Positions 23,264 through 35,139 of a DNA stretch of 64,000 nucleotides are shown piece after piece. Below the pieces are notes generated by a model that saw only the letters and a program-made list of their open reading frames with translations, was not told where the DNA came from and ran no database searches. The stretch's first letter is position 1, and every line of letters begins with the position of its first letter. This DNA is from Ischnura elegans (taxonomy: Eukaryota > Arthropoda > Insecta > Odonata > Coenagrionidae), in contig NC_060246.1 of NCBI RefSeq assembly GCF_921293095.1, positions 90,889,030 through 90,953,029 on the forward strand, in the 5' to 3' direction. The position numbers and the translations under genes are program-made.

Positions 23264-26200
23264 GTGAGTAAATTTGTTTAGGCAGATTGGTGATTTTTGC
23301 AACAGGAAGTCCTCTTCCGTGAATATTTGAAACTCAAATCGAAATAAAAATGGTGCTATTACAACAATACAGTTAGGAAATATTTTTTCAAGTTTTCTGG
23401 TTGTAATATCTGTGAAAAACTTTTGACATACTCACATTGCATCTCAATATCTCTAGGTTGCGATCTGAATTCCCAACAGCCGCTGGGAATCTGTGACGGT
23501 TTTTCGCACTGTTCCTATACCTCTGTCAGTGGCACAGCGAGGGGGAGTTTTGGGGGATAAACCCCCCCCAGTGCTCAGAGAAATTTTGAAGTTTAATCCA
23601 TTTCACTTAATTGGATTAATATTACTTATAGAATACTGTAAATATTAATAACATATCCCTCAGAAGGCCGCATAACTCACCATTTTGAACCATTTAAATG
23701 AAAAATTTTCTAGGGGAGGGCCCCCTCACCTCCCGCTTACCCTGGCTGGTATTCCACACCCTCAGACACCCCAGTGTTTTGTGCCTAAAACCCCCCCTAG
23801 CCTTAATTCCTAGCTGCACCCCTGACCTCTGCACCACCATAATTCAATCTACATACTTGATCACTTTCTGTATTCATGAGCTCTCTCTTGTATAACTGCA
23901 TCTGCAATGATGGATAAAGCATAATCTTTTTACAATTAGCTTTCTCATCTAGTAAAACTCCTTTCTTTCTGTGATTGTATTTTATTCCCATTCATTATTC
24001 TCAGCTTTCATTTCCATCTCATCATATACTTACTGCTGCATTACAGTTATCCATCACCTCTGGATATTTCTACTTGGTCTTGCCTGAATTATTTCCTATA
24101 GCTCTTTATGTGCCCTCATCTGCTTTCCCTCTAATGTAACAGCTATTCAATATGTGTACCTTGATTACAACGACATTAGTAGGCTATGCTTCAATTTCCA
24201 CCTTTTTAATTGCATTGCTGACCTGATCTACACCTACTGCTCCTTTCCCAAGTATGAATATGTACAACTTTTCTGGGTGCATGTACCCATTCTGCAACAT
24301 TTTTCCCCATGTCCATCACTCCAGTGATCCCCATTTCTCTATCACTCAATTCCAGCATACCTATTTTTCTTTTTATTATTTTTTACCTTTTTCCCCTTCA
24401 TCATTGCCACTATATTTCACATTCTTATTTTTCTCTGCTTCCTTGTGATAAGTCACTGCAAAAAATTATAATATTATAGACCTTGAAGACCATGCAACAC
24501 TCACAGCCTTAAAATGACACACACTTTTTCCTTGCTCATGCTATGTGGTCTAATGTTTTCAGAAATGATGGATTACTTGTAGGGTTTCCTGCATCTATCT
24601 CAACTCTATCTTTCACATGAGATTATCACCTCTACTGCCATTCATCTGGTTCCTACCTTTCAAAATATTTATTCAGAATAGGTGGACCTACAAAAAATAA
24701 TTGGGAATTCCCCCCTTCAGTCCAACCTAAGGGGTCTTTCAAACTTGCAAGTACGAAGAAACTAGGATATAGGCTCAAGGAAAGAAAATGAAAAAGCTTA
24801 ATGAAAAATACATATATGGTCATGCAGAGGATATTAATTATCCTTCTGAAATTATAAAAATTGGACCTAAGCCCTTGATTTGTCTGCTGACCATGTCACT
24901 ATCTAGTTTAAAACATTTTCTAAACAAACTGATGTATGATTTAAAGAGTTCCCAAAACTTTCAATGTGATGCCAAAATATTGAATTCTTTTTGCCCTGAA
25001 CTGGATTATGTTTGTTGTATTGATTAAATGTATGAGTGATTTCTTTAGGCATTATGGTGCATGGAATTTGTCAACTTGCTGTTCCGAATGGCTCTTTATT
25101 GATAATGACTATAAGAAAGTTGATAAAAATATTTATTGTTGAAAATTGGTGATTTGTTCTTGAGTTTTTTTCTCAATATTTTACATGGTTCAGTTCTTTT
25201 TATATTATTTTCTTTTATTGCACTCCATGAAAGGATAACCTTTGAGGACAGTACAACTTTTAACTTGTCTTCCCAGTTTAAAGCTTATATTGATGTTCAC
25301 AGATATTCAATATATGCATGCATCCCTTGTTTTGTTGTTGAATAAATCCTGTAGTCCAGTTCTTCACTTAAAAGTTTTGTTTAGTCTTGTTCTACCATGG
25401 CTTATGCAAATTAATAAAAGTCTATTTCAAATTAAATATTTCAGGAAAAAGAGGAAAAATTACAGATGTGTTTGATACCAAAGGAGAGCTTAACCGATCA
25501 ATATCCCAGCCAGATTATTTGAATCAACCTCAGCATGCTGATTCAGGTTTTGTTGATGACTACCTGATGCATGAGAGGGGGAGTATATTTGAAAGGCCTG
25601 GTTTTGGCAGTGTTGCTTTCAGGTGAGTACTTCCTGGTGATTTAGTGATATGGCTAACTTTTTTTTATCTTGTAACATTTTCAAAGTATAGCAGAAGCAA
25701 GTGATTTTAGATGCGATGCAAAGACATAAACATCAAAGGACGAGACCTGGAGAACCAGATTCTCATCCCTATTCTTGTCAAGTAAATCAAGTCTAGTAAA
25801 CCTAAGTCAAGTAAATTTTTATCACAAAATTTCTGCCTGTGGCGTTTATTAACATTTTTTATGTAGTAACTAACTTTTTTATTGATGAAAATCAATGCCT
25901 TGCCTGATAAAACTAAATATGGGAAAGCAATGTCATTGTAATTTTAGAACTCTTAGACCTTACTTTTATGTTTCATATACTTTGCTGCAGTGCTATATTT
26001 ATCTATCACATGGGTTTTATTTGAATTTTGGTTTTCTTACATGTGCTTCCCCAAACCTCTTCTTCATAGTCTTTATCAATAAAAATATTAGATGCCAATG
26101 CCTTCATATCATTATCAATAATGCAACTAAATTCTTTCTATATTTTACAGCACTCCTCAATTTAGGTTTTCCCCTTCCAATATTTTTATCACAGTTAATA

Positions 26201-27477
26201 CTGAAGTATGAGAATGCCTTTTAGTGTACTTACTATCTCTGTGATGTTTAAAGATAATTCCTCTTCTTTAAGTAAGCATTAATTTGTGATTTGGAGAGGG
26301 ATATCATATGCTAAACATTTCCCATTTAAGGAATTAATTTTTTCCTACATTTTACGTTGATACATATGTATCCTGGTTTTAGGGAGTTCAAACACTTCTT
26401 CAAAATTCTCTGGCTACATGTACTTCAAAGCTACATTTCTGACTACTTTTCCTTCCTATTGATTGATAACCTTGTGTAATATCTCTCCAATTCTTCAGTG
26501 ATAATAAATCGACATGCCAAAACTTCTATCACCTGGATAAAATATTAATTAAGGACAAATGAGAAAAGTCTGCTCTTGAAATCATAAGTTGTCTTTTGCT
26601 TTAGGAACTCCATTACAACCACTCTGAATGGACTTCCACTGGCTAATGGAGGGTTGGACAGCAAAGGAATGAAACCCGATGATCGAGATAGTGCTCATAT
26701 CAGTGAAGACAGAGTATCATCAGCTGGCACGGGAAGAGCCACAAGCAGTCATGGAGGAGGCAATGAAGACAGTAGCATTGGTAGTGCTGGCAGTTTGGCA
26801 CAACGACAGAGGAATGCCGCACAGGGAGTTCCTGAAGGAGGTGGAGTACCATGGGATGAGGAGGATGTTGCCAGTGGTAAGAGCATTTAAAATAATCATT
26901 CCACCCATTGGACTTTGAAAGAAAGTGCAAGAATAGGACCTGAAAATTAATTTAAGATATAATTAAAGAGTTGACTGCTATTGGAATCTGCAACTGTCTA
27001 ATGGAGTACATGTCGTATAGGAATTACATTACATATTTATAATCGATTCTCCCAAAAACATTAAATCACATGAGATTGGGATTTTATGAGATCTATTTTC
27101 ACCACATTCATTCAAAACTTAAAGAGTTTATTGATAATGATGAATTAAACATATGGTTAATTTGAAGAGATTGTGTATGCAAGCATCCATGATATTCATC
27201 TCATATCTTAAAATGCTATTTTCTCTCTGACACAGATGATGAAGAAGAGACTGAATGGTCACCATTGCAGTTATTCCTTTTGGCTTCTGGATTAGGAAGT
27301 TATGTCCAAAAATTCATTGATGAGAGAATAGACCTGGAAGCATTGATGCTATTAACTGAAGAGGACCTCATTTCCATGGGTCTTCCGCTTGGTCCAAGGC
27401 GCAAATTGCTTCGTGCAATAGAAGACCGAAGATCAGCTCTGACTGACCCAGGAGAGGTGGCAGACAGCCGTCTATAA
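22524..27477 (+). CDS. Sans: Sans / USH1G scaffold protein homologue (5' coding exon missing)
   Basis: Four exons joined by GT-AG introns (22524-23263, 25445-25622, 26605-26876, 27236-27477) give 476 residues plus one split N-terminal codon. Order: ankyrin repeats (GNTALHFAAGRGY, then LWALDIDGHTPKEVSAMNG), a Lys/Glu/Arg-rich probable coiled coil, a central region with GGTFKIG and RSLTGLQ, a FERPGFGSVAFR block, an acidic WDEED block, a SAM domain, and the C-terminus DSRL. These match human USH1G in order and spacing. The family scaffolds the Usher complex with myosin VIIA and harmonin in stereocilia; the Drosophila protein acts with myosin VIIA in actin-rich protrusions. The ending S-R-L fits a class I PDZ ligand, as does the human TEL end. 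The N-terminal ankyrin portion (about 55 residues) must lie on an exon further upstream. It is tail-to-tail with HAPSTR1. Confidence 0.93.
23527..23824 (+). mobile_element. Non-autonomous hAT-like element, family B, in Sans intron
   Basis: 298 bp. Left end CAGTGGCACAGCGAGGGGG, right end CTAGCTGCACCCCTG, an imperfect inverted repeat. It is flanked by ACCTCTGT (23519-23526) and ACCTCTGC (23825-23832), 7 of 8 matching. The interior shares with the inverted copy at 41420-41775 a GGGATAAACCCCC block, a CTCAGAGAAATTTTGAA-type block, and a region around 'ccatttcacttaattggattaatattactta' (read here as sequence similarity only). No coding. Confidence 0.72.
25445..25622 (+). CDS. Sans: Sans exon B: central (CEN) region
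   Basis: Acceptor AATATTTCAG, donor GTGAGT. Phase 1 in, phase 2 out. Encodes KRGKITDVFDTKGELNRS and then HADSGFVDDYLMHERGSIF followed by ERPGFGSVAFR, corresponding to the human DSGHDSLFTRPGLGTMVFR region, which in the family contributes to binding the myosin VIIA tail. Confidence 0.92.
26605..26876 (+). CDS. Sans: Sans exon C: Ser/Gly-rich linker and acidic block
   Basis: Acceptor TTTTGCTTTAG, donor GTAAGA. Phase 2 in, phase 1 out. Encodes a low-complexity Ser/Gly/Asn linker with SSIGSAGSLAQRQRN and VPWDEEDV, matching the human SLGSANSLQDR and LPWDELD segment. Confidence 0.92.
27236..27477 (+). CDS. Sans: Sans exon D: SAM domain and C-terminal PDZ ligand
   Basis: Acceptor CTCTCTGACACAG, stop TAA at 27475-27477. 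Encodes a SAM domain (WSPLQLFLLASGLGSY, then IDLEALMLLTEEDLISMGL and GPRRKLLRAI) and ends DSRL. In the vertebrate protein the SAM domain plus PDZ ligand bind harmonin. Confidence 0.95.
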
Positions 27478-30400
27478 GAATGAGGCCTTATTCATCCCAA
27501 TTGAATAAGTTCAATTGGTTTAAGAATATATCTTTTAAAGAATTTATAGATGTACATGTCCGTGCAAACATTTTTCAGCTTGGAATATGCCCATTCTGAC
27601 CCAGTACTAAAAATGATTCTCCTATAAAGGATACTGAGTTTCCAAGCCAGTTTTAAAAACCAATGTATTGATTGATTGTACAAAGGGTGCTTTGGCCTTT
27701 GGCCCAACCTTGCTTGCTGGCATTTCTGATGGTTTTTGTCAAACAATGCCAATGTAAAAAGAAGCTGACCGAAATTAGTAACTGCATCTGGTATACAATT
27801 TAAATTTATGTCACCTATGAGAAGCTGAAGATAATACATACTGGAAGTTAATGGAGCATAGAGTAAAATACATATCAGATATGTTACTTTCTTTCAAAAT
27901 ACGCAAGCAATAAGTTATAAGAAAATAGACTGACTTGATAAAAAGGATCAAATAACAGAGGGTATTTATGGAATTTATGACATTCTAAATGAATGATTTT
28001 ACTTCAAAGGTATATTATCAGTGTATATATTACATAAAAAGTACAAATTGCAGTAAGAAATTTTGATTGTGGCATGTTTGGATAAGCTGGTGAGAAATTA
28101 TGTGGTAACATTGTATTTAAATAAATGTATATAAATTAATTTGATTTTTAATGCTCATCTAAGTATTTGAGCTAAGTTATTTGAAATGGAAGATGTTTTG
28201 TGAATTTTCAAGAATTGAAAAATTATAGTTATATACTGTAAGTATTTTCAATACATGTTTAGAGAGAGCAAATATTTATGTTGAATAAGCGATTTAAGGA
28301 ATTATAATTTTACAGATCACACATTTTAATGTTTCAAAATCAACATAGAACTACATGTTAAGAGTTAAAGCTGAAACTGATGAAGGCCTCCGCAGGAACT
28401 CTGTAAATAAGCACAAGGACTCATGCGAATTTGCACCAGTAGTAAGAAGAAGCATTACTGAGGAAAATAATTTGTGGCCATTCAAGAAGGAATAATTGTC
28501 AATGCTTATTTTCAGCTTTACCACATTTTATAGAACTCGATCTTGAGAGAATGGCTGACAAGGAATTTGCCTACCTTGTGTAATATGATGGTTTGGTTCA
28601 TCATTGACAACTACATGTGCTAAATTATGTGCCTAGTTACATTGGCCGCTAATAAAAACAGGTAATTCTTTCACATATGCAGCTATCAAAAATGCCTAAT
28701 TTTCCAATCAGGAAATAGATTTTTCAGGCAGAAAGTTTCTTTCGCCAAGACGAGTCCAAAAATTGTGAAGGTAGAATTGTTACCTTCTTATAACTTTGAA
28801 TCAGGCCCTACCTGTACTTGAAGTTACCAATCCAAATTTAGCAAATTGTGCCTAAGAATGTTGAATCAGGAAAGGCTAGTTTTTCAGATTTTAGCCTATA
28901 ATAGTGATATAATTTAAATGGATACCATTAAAATTATCTGGGAACGGATGCAACGATTGATTTTTATATAATGTACTAACCAAGATTAAGAACAATATTT
29001 AAATAATTCAAGACATTTCATATTATTTGAAAAATTTTCAGTTGCATAGTTTAAATGTTAAATATCCATATTTTATAAACATGCGTGTTTCAAATATCAA
29101 TTTTCCAGAAAGTATTTTCTTTCCATATGGACTACCAAGTACAAAAAAAATACTAATGACATACAGATGACTTTTCAAATAACACTCACAAATGACAAAG
29201 TAAATCAATTCATTATCTCATTACAGAACTAACTATGCTTCAGCACCAAATGAAGTCACTTCCCTTACTGAAGTATCCCCTTAGTTATTCAGATCATAAT
29301 TACACAAGAATCCTTCCTAAATACTATTAATATTAATTAGTATAAGGCAACATGAAATTACTTAAAAGAATTTATACATTAAATTTGATCTTTATTTGAA
29401 ATACATATTATACAAAGAATTCTGGTATTGGCTACCCATGTAAACCAATTAAAAAACGGCATTAGAGCAGCAAGCTAGAGAAAGCCAAGTTCAAAAAATT
29501 TACTCAAAGAAAACTTAAGTTTCACATTAGCCTGAACATGGGTAAATGAAAAGATCAATACTTTTTACTGCCAGACAATTTTTGACGATACTCTTTCCAT
29601 CATACAGCCTACAACTTGCTGCCCATCATTCATACACAAGCACACCAAAATTTCATATAAACACACAATCAAAACACACCTGTACATGCTCATACAAATA
29701 TTATGAAAACATTATCACTGACTTATAGGAAATAGGGACGCCCAATTGTTACCAGTACACATCACTGGATGCCCAATGCAAAAAAGTCACTCCAGGACCA
29801 GACTGGCTACTCATCCTTTGACATGCTCTCAGCACCTTTTCGGCAATATATTCAATAATATTAGCTTTAAAACTATAGGGCTTTAGAACACACCATTCCT
29901 GAGCTTGAGAGGTAATGAGTGACTTTCTAAAGGTGATGAGGTAATGTGCTGATAATGGGACGATCCCTTCAGTTTCCATGCGACATATATTCGAAAACGA
30001 GAACATAGGCTGCATTGACAACACACTGCTTCAGAAGCAAACAAAAATAAACTTAGTAAAATCTCACCACCGTGCTGTGAGATTTTGAAGGAGTGCTTAT
30101 GTATCCACAACCACTTTGAGGCACATTTTAGAGGAATTTTACTCCAAAGCCCCCTGATCGCCTTCAATACACAAAAATTTAATTAATAACTTAACAGGCA
30201 TGCCTTAAACATTCAGAAGAACGCAAATGTTCGACAAAGATCTCCCGACCAATAATAAATGTAATATCAAAAATTGTGGAAGGAATTTAAGAGTTCTAAT
30301 AGTAAAGAAAACCTACAAGGAACACTCTTATATTACTCTCAAATTTCAATTCAGCTTACACATTACCTATGCATTGGGGCAGTTTCTTTCAATTGATTGA

Positions 30401-31002
30401 TTCATACTTATAATTTAAGTTACAACAGGGAAAATACATGTTTGCTTGCAAATGCAAACATCATGGCACAAGCTTGTCATTTCATTTTCCAAATTGCTAA
30501 TAATACAGCATTGTAAGGGCACGGCCAATTTGCTATTTTGCTAGGACAAAGCCTGTATGAAATTAAATTAATCAATAAATCATAACATTCAGGGACAGGG
30601 ATTTCTCACTGGGATAAGGAGACTTACATTTTCTTCGAATTAGACTGTAGTAGATGAGGCAGAAAATTTTCATGGAAAACTACAGAACAAAGGCTACAAT
30701 TGGCAACGCAAGGCATTTGATGGTGAAGTTTCCATTATGACACTAGGCTTTTCATCCTCTCCAGAATCACCCAAGGTCATATCCTTATCACTTAATTCTT
30801 TCTGATGACCTCCAAGATGAACACATCAACTCCTTATTTACCATCTCCACGTCAAGCCAATAACTTCCTTCTGCATTCCATTGATAATCACTGAATTTCA
30901 TATTGCTTTCAAATATGTCTTTCATCGATATCACACACACTTCTCAACACAAAACTTCCATTGCTGCCTAACACCTTTCCTTCCCTATAAATGCCAATCT
31001 TT
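27478..31002. other. Shared 3' UTR / intergenic space between convergent Sans and HAPSTR1
   Basis: AT-rich with no recognised coding exon. A possible Sans polyadenylation signal AATAAA is at 28120-28125. A possible HAPSTR1 signal (minus strand AATAAA) is at 29396-29391, which would give that gene a 3' UTR of about 1.6 kb. Neither is confirmed. Short frames here are not supported. Confidence 0.4.
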
Positions 31003-31163
31003 TCATATGAGACGGCTACGTTTGTGGGTAGGAGAATCCATTGTAACATCATGAGTAGGGCTTGATGGAGCAGGACGTTTGCAATGACGTGCAAACTCAT
31101 TGGTGATGAAAGTACTCAGTTCAGGAACGCTATGAGGGCTCGAACGGCGACGCAGAGGAGAAT
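31003..31163 (-). CDS. HAPSTR1: HAPSTR1 exon 5 with stop
   Basis: Acceptor CTCCCTATTACAG, stop TGA at 31005-31003. Encodes SPLRRRSSPHSVPELSTF, ITNEFARHCKRP, and SPTHDVTMDSPTHKRSRLI. The terminal SPTHKR motif is nearly identical to the vertebrate C-terminus. Confidence 0.94.
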
Positions 31164-34100
31164 CTGTAATAGGGAGGTATAAAAAGTTCAGTCTCAAAGC
31201 AGCATTGAAAGACTAAATTTGTTAAGTTATGGGAAAATTACATATATTGGAGGGGAAAAAACACAAGTACTAATCCAATACCAATAGGTTATTAATTCCA
31301 GCAATTCTTTAATTGAAGTTTCCATTGTAGTAAGCAATGACAAGATGGCAAAGACACAAATATTATGACATGGGTACATAAAACAGAGCCACTGTTAAAA
31401 AAAGATGGAAATTTAGGATTATAATAACAACTTTAAAATAAATATTGCAATGTACCAACTACATTTCAACAAATAGGGTGGTTTCCTATTATTTTTTTAT
31501 TGCCTTAATCGAAAGATTATTACTCCTGGAGTACGTATTTCACGCTTTTAGATTTTTAAATGATAATATCTATTTTTCGCGATTAAATGAAAAGTGAAAA
31601 TTTTCAAGCGCGCGAAAACGCGACGCGTTAGTAGGAATTATGGGAAATCTCTCCGTACGTCGTATTTCTGGTTCCCCCTCCACCCGGTGAGATGACCTTG
31701 AGGCGAGGCTTAGCGCTGATACGTCGCAGGCTGCCAGCGGGTAGCCTAGTGCCCTGCCGCCTGGTAGCGCTTGGCTTAAATAAGGATTATTAATACCTTA
31801 TCAAACGAGGAAAACTTTCCGACCTTAGCCAGTTTTAATAAGTGATTATTAAGACATGTTTCCCTGAGCTCTGCGCCTCATGCATGCATTGGTAACCTCA
31901 GACGACGTATAACTCCTATCTTCTCCTATAGAAACTAGGTCCCTGTGACGTCACGTGGAGTGGCATCGCATGGGCGCCAATCTGGCCCTTTTCAAATGAG
32001 GATAAAAATGGACCATTGCCATTCGTCTACACCGGCATTTATAAAACGAAATAATTTGTATATTATGAATACACTAATGGTGGGTAACGAATCGCAATTA
32101 TTGCCTTTTGTTTTCTTTGATGAAGGAAACTACCCTATTCTAAGTTATTGCATTGCCAAACAGAATATAATATGAGTGACAATACACTGAGTACACATAA
32201 ATAAAAAATGTCATTTTCATTAACGTCATAATAGTTCCATTTAAATTAGATGCATAGAAAATAGAAGAAAAAGGAAACCTGTCCTATTTTTCAGGGATTT
32301 TGCAGACTCACAATGTCCACTTGCTGGCCATGCTAAGTGATTTCATACTTGTTAACCAATATTTCATGATAGGTATTTCAACAAGGAAGAAAACCTCCAT
32401 AACTAGAGCCAAACCAAATTTTACAAGTCACTGAGAGGACAATTTTATATGGGATATGCAGCTATGATCATACACTATTTCATTCCCAGAGAAAACTGAT
32501 AAAATTCCCATGAAACATCACTATTGTTGATTTTTTCTTCATCAACCGACATATTAAAAAAATTATTTCAATAATGGCTTTTAATTAGATCTCATGATCA
32601 ATGAGTACCAATAAAAAAATCAGCTTTTCATCAGAAACAAGACGGCCTCTACACCTGGCCTCAAATTTTGGCAGTCACCCAACAGCAGAGTTTTAAGCTG
32701 TTATAATGTGTAAGTTTAAAATATATAAGGTTTCTACTTACTTGAAAGAGCTAATGCTTCCCTAAATGTATGCAGATTATCATCCACAATAATGCCACCT
32801 GGATTCTGATGGTCAAAGTGATTATCATTTTGGTTGGTAGCAGCTGTATGGCAAAGGGAAGTTCTATCTAGAATCATCCGTGGTCTTGGTGAGCCCCTGC
32901 ATCAAAAATAACCTTGAGTAATGCAGCTCATCATAAAAATACAAAACTATGGTGTGCATTCAAAAAATATGGATGATAATAACAATTAATGTCTGGAAAA
33001 AACAGCACCATTTCACAACACATATTTGATGACATCCACAGCTAAAATAAGGCCAGTTGCAGAATAAATTTAGTTAATACTTTTTGTACTGGTATATACT
33101 TTAAAATTTATATGATAAAAAATACTATGTCTATTTCAAGAGCAATTCCGGAAATACAATTATGTACTTGAATTTATTTTGTAAAGAATATGCACAGCAC
33201 ACCCAGCTAATTAAACAACTAACAATTAGCACTTTAAGAGGAGAAAAAAAAAACAAAAAATAAAGAGCTTTTTATTAAGTTAATGCATCTGGAAGAGATA
33301 TCAGCACCACTAGAGATACCTAAAATATACTGTATCAATGAAGATACGATTCTGCAATTAGGTATACACACAACTTCACAGAAATCCGAAGGGGTATTAA
33401 TTTACTTCAACAGAAAAACATAATCAAAATTTCAATAAGATTACATGGATGGCAGCTCATATCACAAAACTTAATGACATGAAGAATAATGTATTATCTA
33501 ACTCAAAAAAACTTTATCAGACTGGAAATACCTGTGGTGGTGCCCATGCGGATGGTGACTGTGAGGGTGATGTGTGTGATGAGGTCGAGGCGGGGGTGCT
33601 TTACCCGCTAGATATGCTATAAGATCCTCCCGTCGGATATGCTTCCGTCTTTTACGCACCCAATTCAAAATATCACGAGTTCTTTTCTGGTAACCACATT
33701 GTTGCCCCAACTCACTTAGGCGCTTCATGGCATCAGAAGATTCTAACATGAAAGGAATTTCAAAATGAGCAACAAAAAATTTCGGTTCACTACCTCTACC
33801 AGTCACTAATACACTGGATGCGGCAGGTTGCACACAACAGTTACCATCACCCAACTGTATTAACACTGCTGACCACATTTTCCCTGTATATTTCTCTATA
33901 TCAATTCCACTGAGACTGTTTCTTTTACAAGATTGTCGATAAACAGTAAATTCAATAGTGATACAAAACATACAACAGATATGTATTACAAGAACAAAAG
34001 AAATAAAAACTATCGTGCATCATAATGTGAAGAAAACTTTAAGAACACTAATTATGCAATTATTAGCCGGATTAATAATTTCCGACGGTGACCTGACATT

Positions 34101-35139
34101 ACATATACATGTAAAGAGAATCATGAACTTAAGGAAGTTGAGTGGAAATATCTTAGTAGCGACATTTTACATAATAGCAAATATAAGACAGTGAAAATTA
34201 TGAAACAAACCAATTCTACGTCAAAATTTAATCTAACTTTAAGCTAGTAAGCACAATATGAAGCGGAAAGAAAAATAATACTCTAAGATTCTAGAAAAAA
34301 ACAATGAAGCGGCGGTAGCACTAATTGCATGGAAACCAAAACTAATTTCAATTATAATTAGTTACAAAGAGAAAGAAGGCGTTCACTGCAAGCTTTTTAA
34401 CGAAATATGAAACGATTTATTGCTACATAGCGCCGATAAACAAGGCACTAATATAGCATCCTCATTGATCACAAAATGGCAGCCTTGTGACACATTCAAT
34501 TTCCACGTATTACGCCTTATAGGCAGTAGATGTGCCTAAGTTTGGTTCATAAAGGACTTATTACTTCAATGGTCTTTTTTATAGTACTTCAAAATATACT
34601 ATTGTCAAGGGAAATAAAAAATAATAGCAAAATAATTATATGTTCCACACTCCACATCATTACGTGTATAATGAGTCTTGTTCATTTACGAAAATGAAAT
34701 GAGCTGAGAATTGCAAGTAAAATTCACTGGTAACGATTTGCAAATTCTCTTAATGAGGATTTGAAGCAATAAACCATTTACCTTTGTACAGCGACGTAAC
34801 AGTTCCCGCAGCAGTCTGAAAAGGCAGCCACAAAGAAACTCCCTGCATGCGGTCTGAAAAATTGTAGAGATGATGACCAGATTTATATAATGAGGGCGGA
34901 AAACAGGAAATTTTAATTTGTAAAATCAATTCATGCGACATACCTTTGTACAGTTGTGCAATGGCAGTGGCAGTATTTTGAAATTGACTCCAAGCTTTCT
35001 GATTCACTAAATCACGTTCACTTTGAAGAAGAACCTCGTACTCTGGTTCATTTTCTATGTGCTGAAGACACTGCTGCTCCCAGTTGGTGATCCATATATC
35101 GAGTAAAGGGTCTTCTTCTCTTTCCCTATCTTCACTCAT
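31003..35139 (-). CDS. HAPSTR1: HAPSTR1 (C16orf72) homologue, complete five-exon gene
   Basis: Five exons on the minus strand (35139-34944, 34853-34782, 33742-33532, 32896-32742, 31163-31003) join with consistent phases into 795 nt, 264 residues; the human protein is 275. The start is MSEDRERE. Landmarks: WITNWEQQCLQHIE, the FQNTATAIAQLYK block and its echo PFQTAAGTVTSLYK, GYQKRTRDILNWVRKRRK with HIRREDLIAYL, PPPRP, HTFREALALS, LSTFITNEFA and the C-terminus MDSPTHKRSRLI (human ITDSPTHKRNRMI). HAPSTR1 binds the ubiquitin ligase HUWE1 and modulates stress responses in nucleus and cytoplasm. An unusual His-rich stretch (11 His in residues 144-159) follows the PPPR motif. Repeats occupy its introns. 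Confidence 0.95.
31474..32137. mobile_element. TIR element in HAPSTR1 intron 4, Tc1/mariner-like TA borders possible
   Basis: The left end TAGGGTGGTTTCCT and the right end AGGAAACTACCCTA form a 14-bp inverted repeat with one mismatch; the terminal TA at each side could be the target dinucleotide. The 0.66 kb interior has a CG-rich patch (31600-31770) against very AT-rich intron sequence, a sign of inserted DNA. No transposase frame is seen. Confidence 0.5.
32742..32896 (-). CDS. HAPSTR1: HAPSTR1 exon 4
   Basis: Acceptor TATTTTTGATGCAG, donor GTAAGT. Phase 2 in, phase 1 out. Encodes GSPRPRMILDRTSLC, an Asn/His-rich linker and DDNLHTFREALALS, the counterpart of human LQPFREAIAL. Confidence 0.92.
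33532..33742 (-). CDS. HAPSTR1: HAPSTR1 exon 3, core helix and His-rich tail
   Basis: Acceptor CATGTTAG gives ESSDAMKRL, aligned with human ESVDTHQRS. Donor GTATTT, phase 2. Encodes GYQKRTRDILNWVRKRRK, the strongest family block, then PPPRP and a run dominated by His, Pro and Gly. The reading frame stays open upstream of the acceptor to about 33971; I treat that as intronic, because the human protein has no counterpart. Confidence 0.92.
34782..34853 (-). CDS. HAPSTR1: HAPSTR1 exon 2 (72 nt)
   Basis: Acceptor ACAATTTTTCAG, donor GTAAAT, 90-nt intron before it. Encodes DRMQGVSLWLPFQTAAGTV and then TSLYK, matching human DRVCQQPGLSLWVPFQNAATA in position and phase. The exon length is a multiple of three and both flanking introns are in phase 1, so skipping it would keep frame. 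Confidence 0.93.
34944..35139 (-). CDS. HAPSTR1: HAPSTR1 exon 1
   Basis: Begins at the ATG at 35139 and ends at donor GTATGT, phase 1. Encodes the acidic N-terminus and the first Trp/Gln-rich helix through FQNTATAIAQLYK. The start is chosen because it is the first in-frame ATG and gives an N-terminus of family length. Confidence 0.93.
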
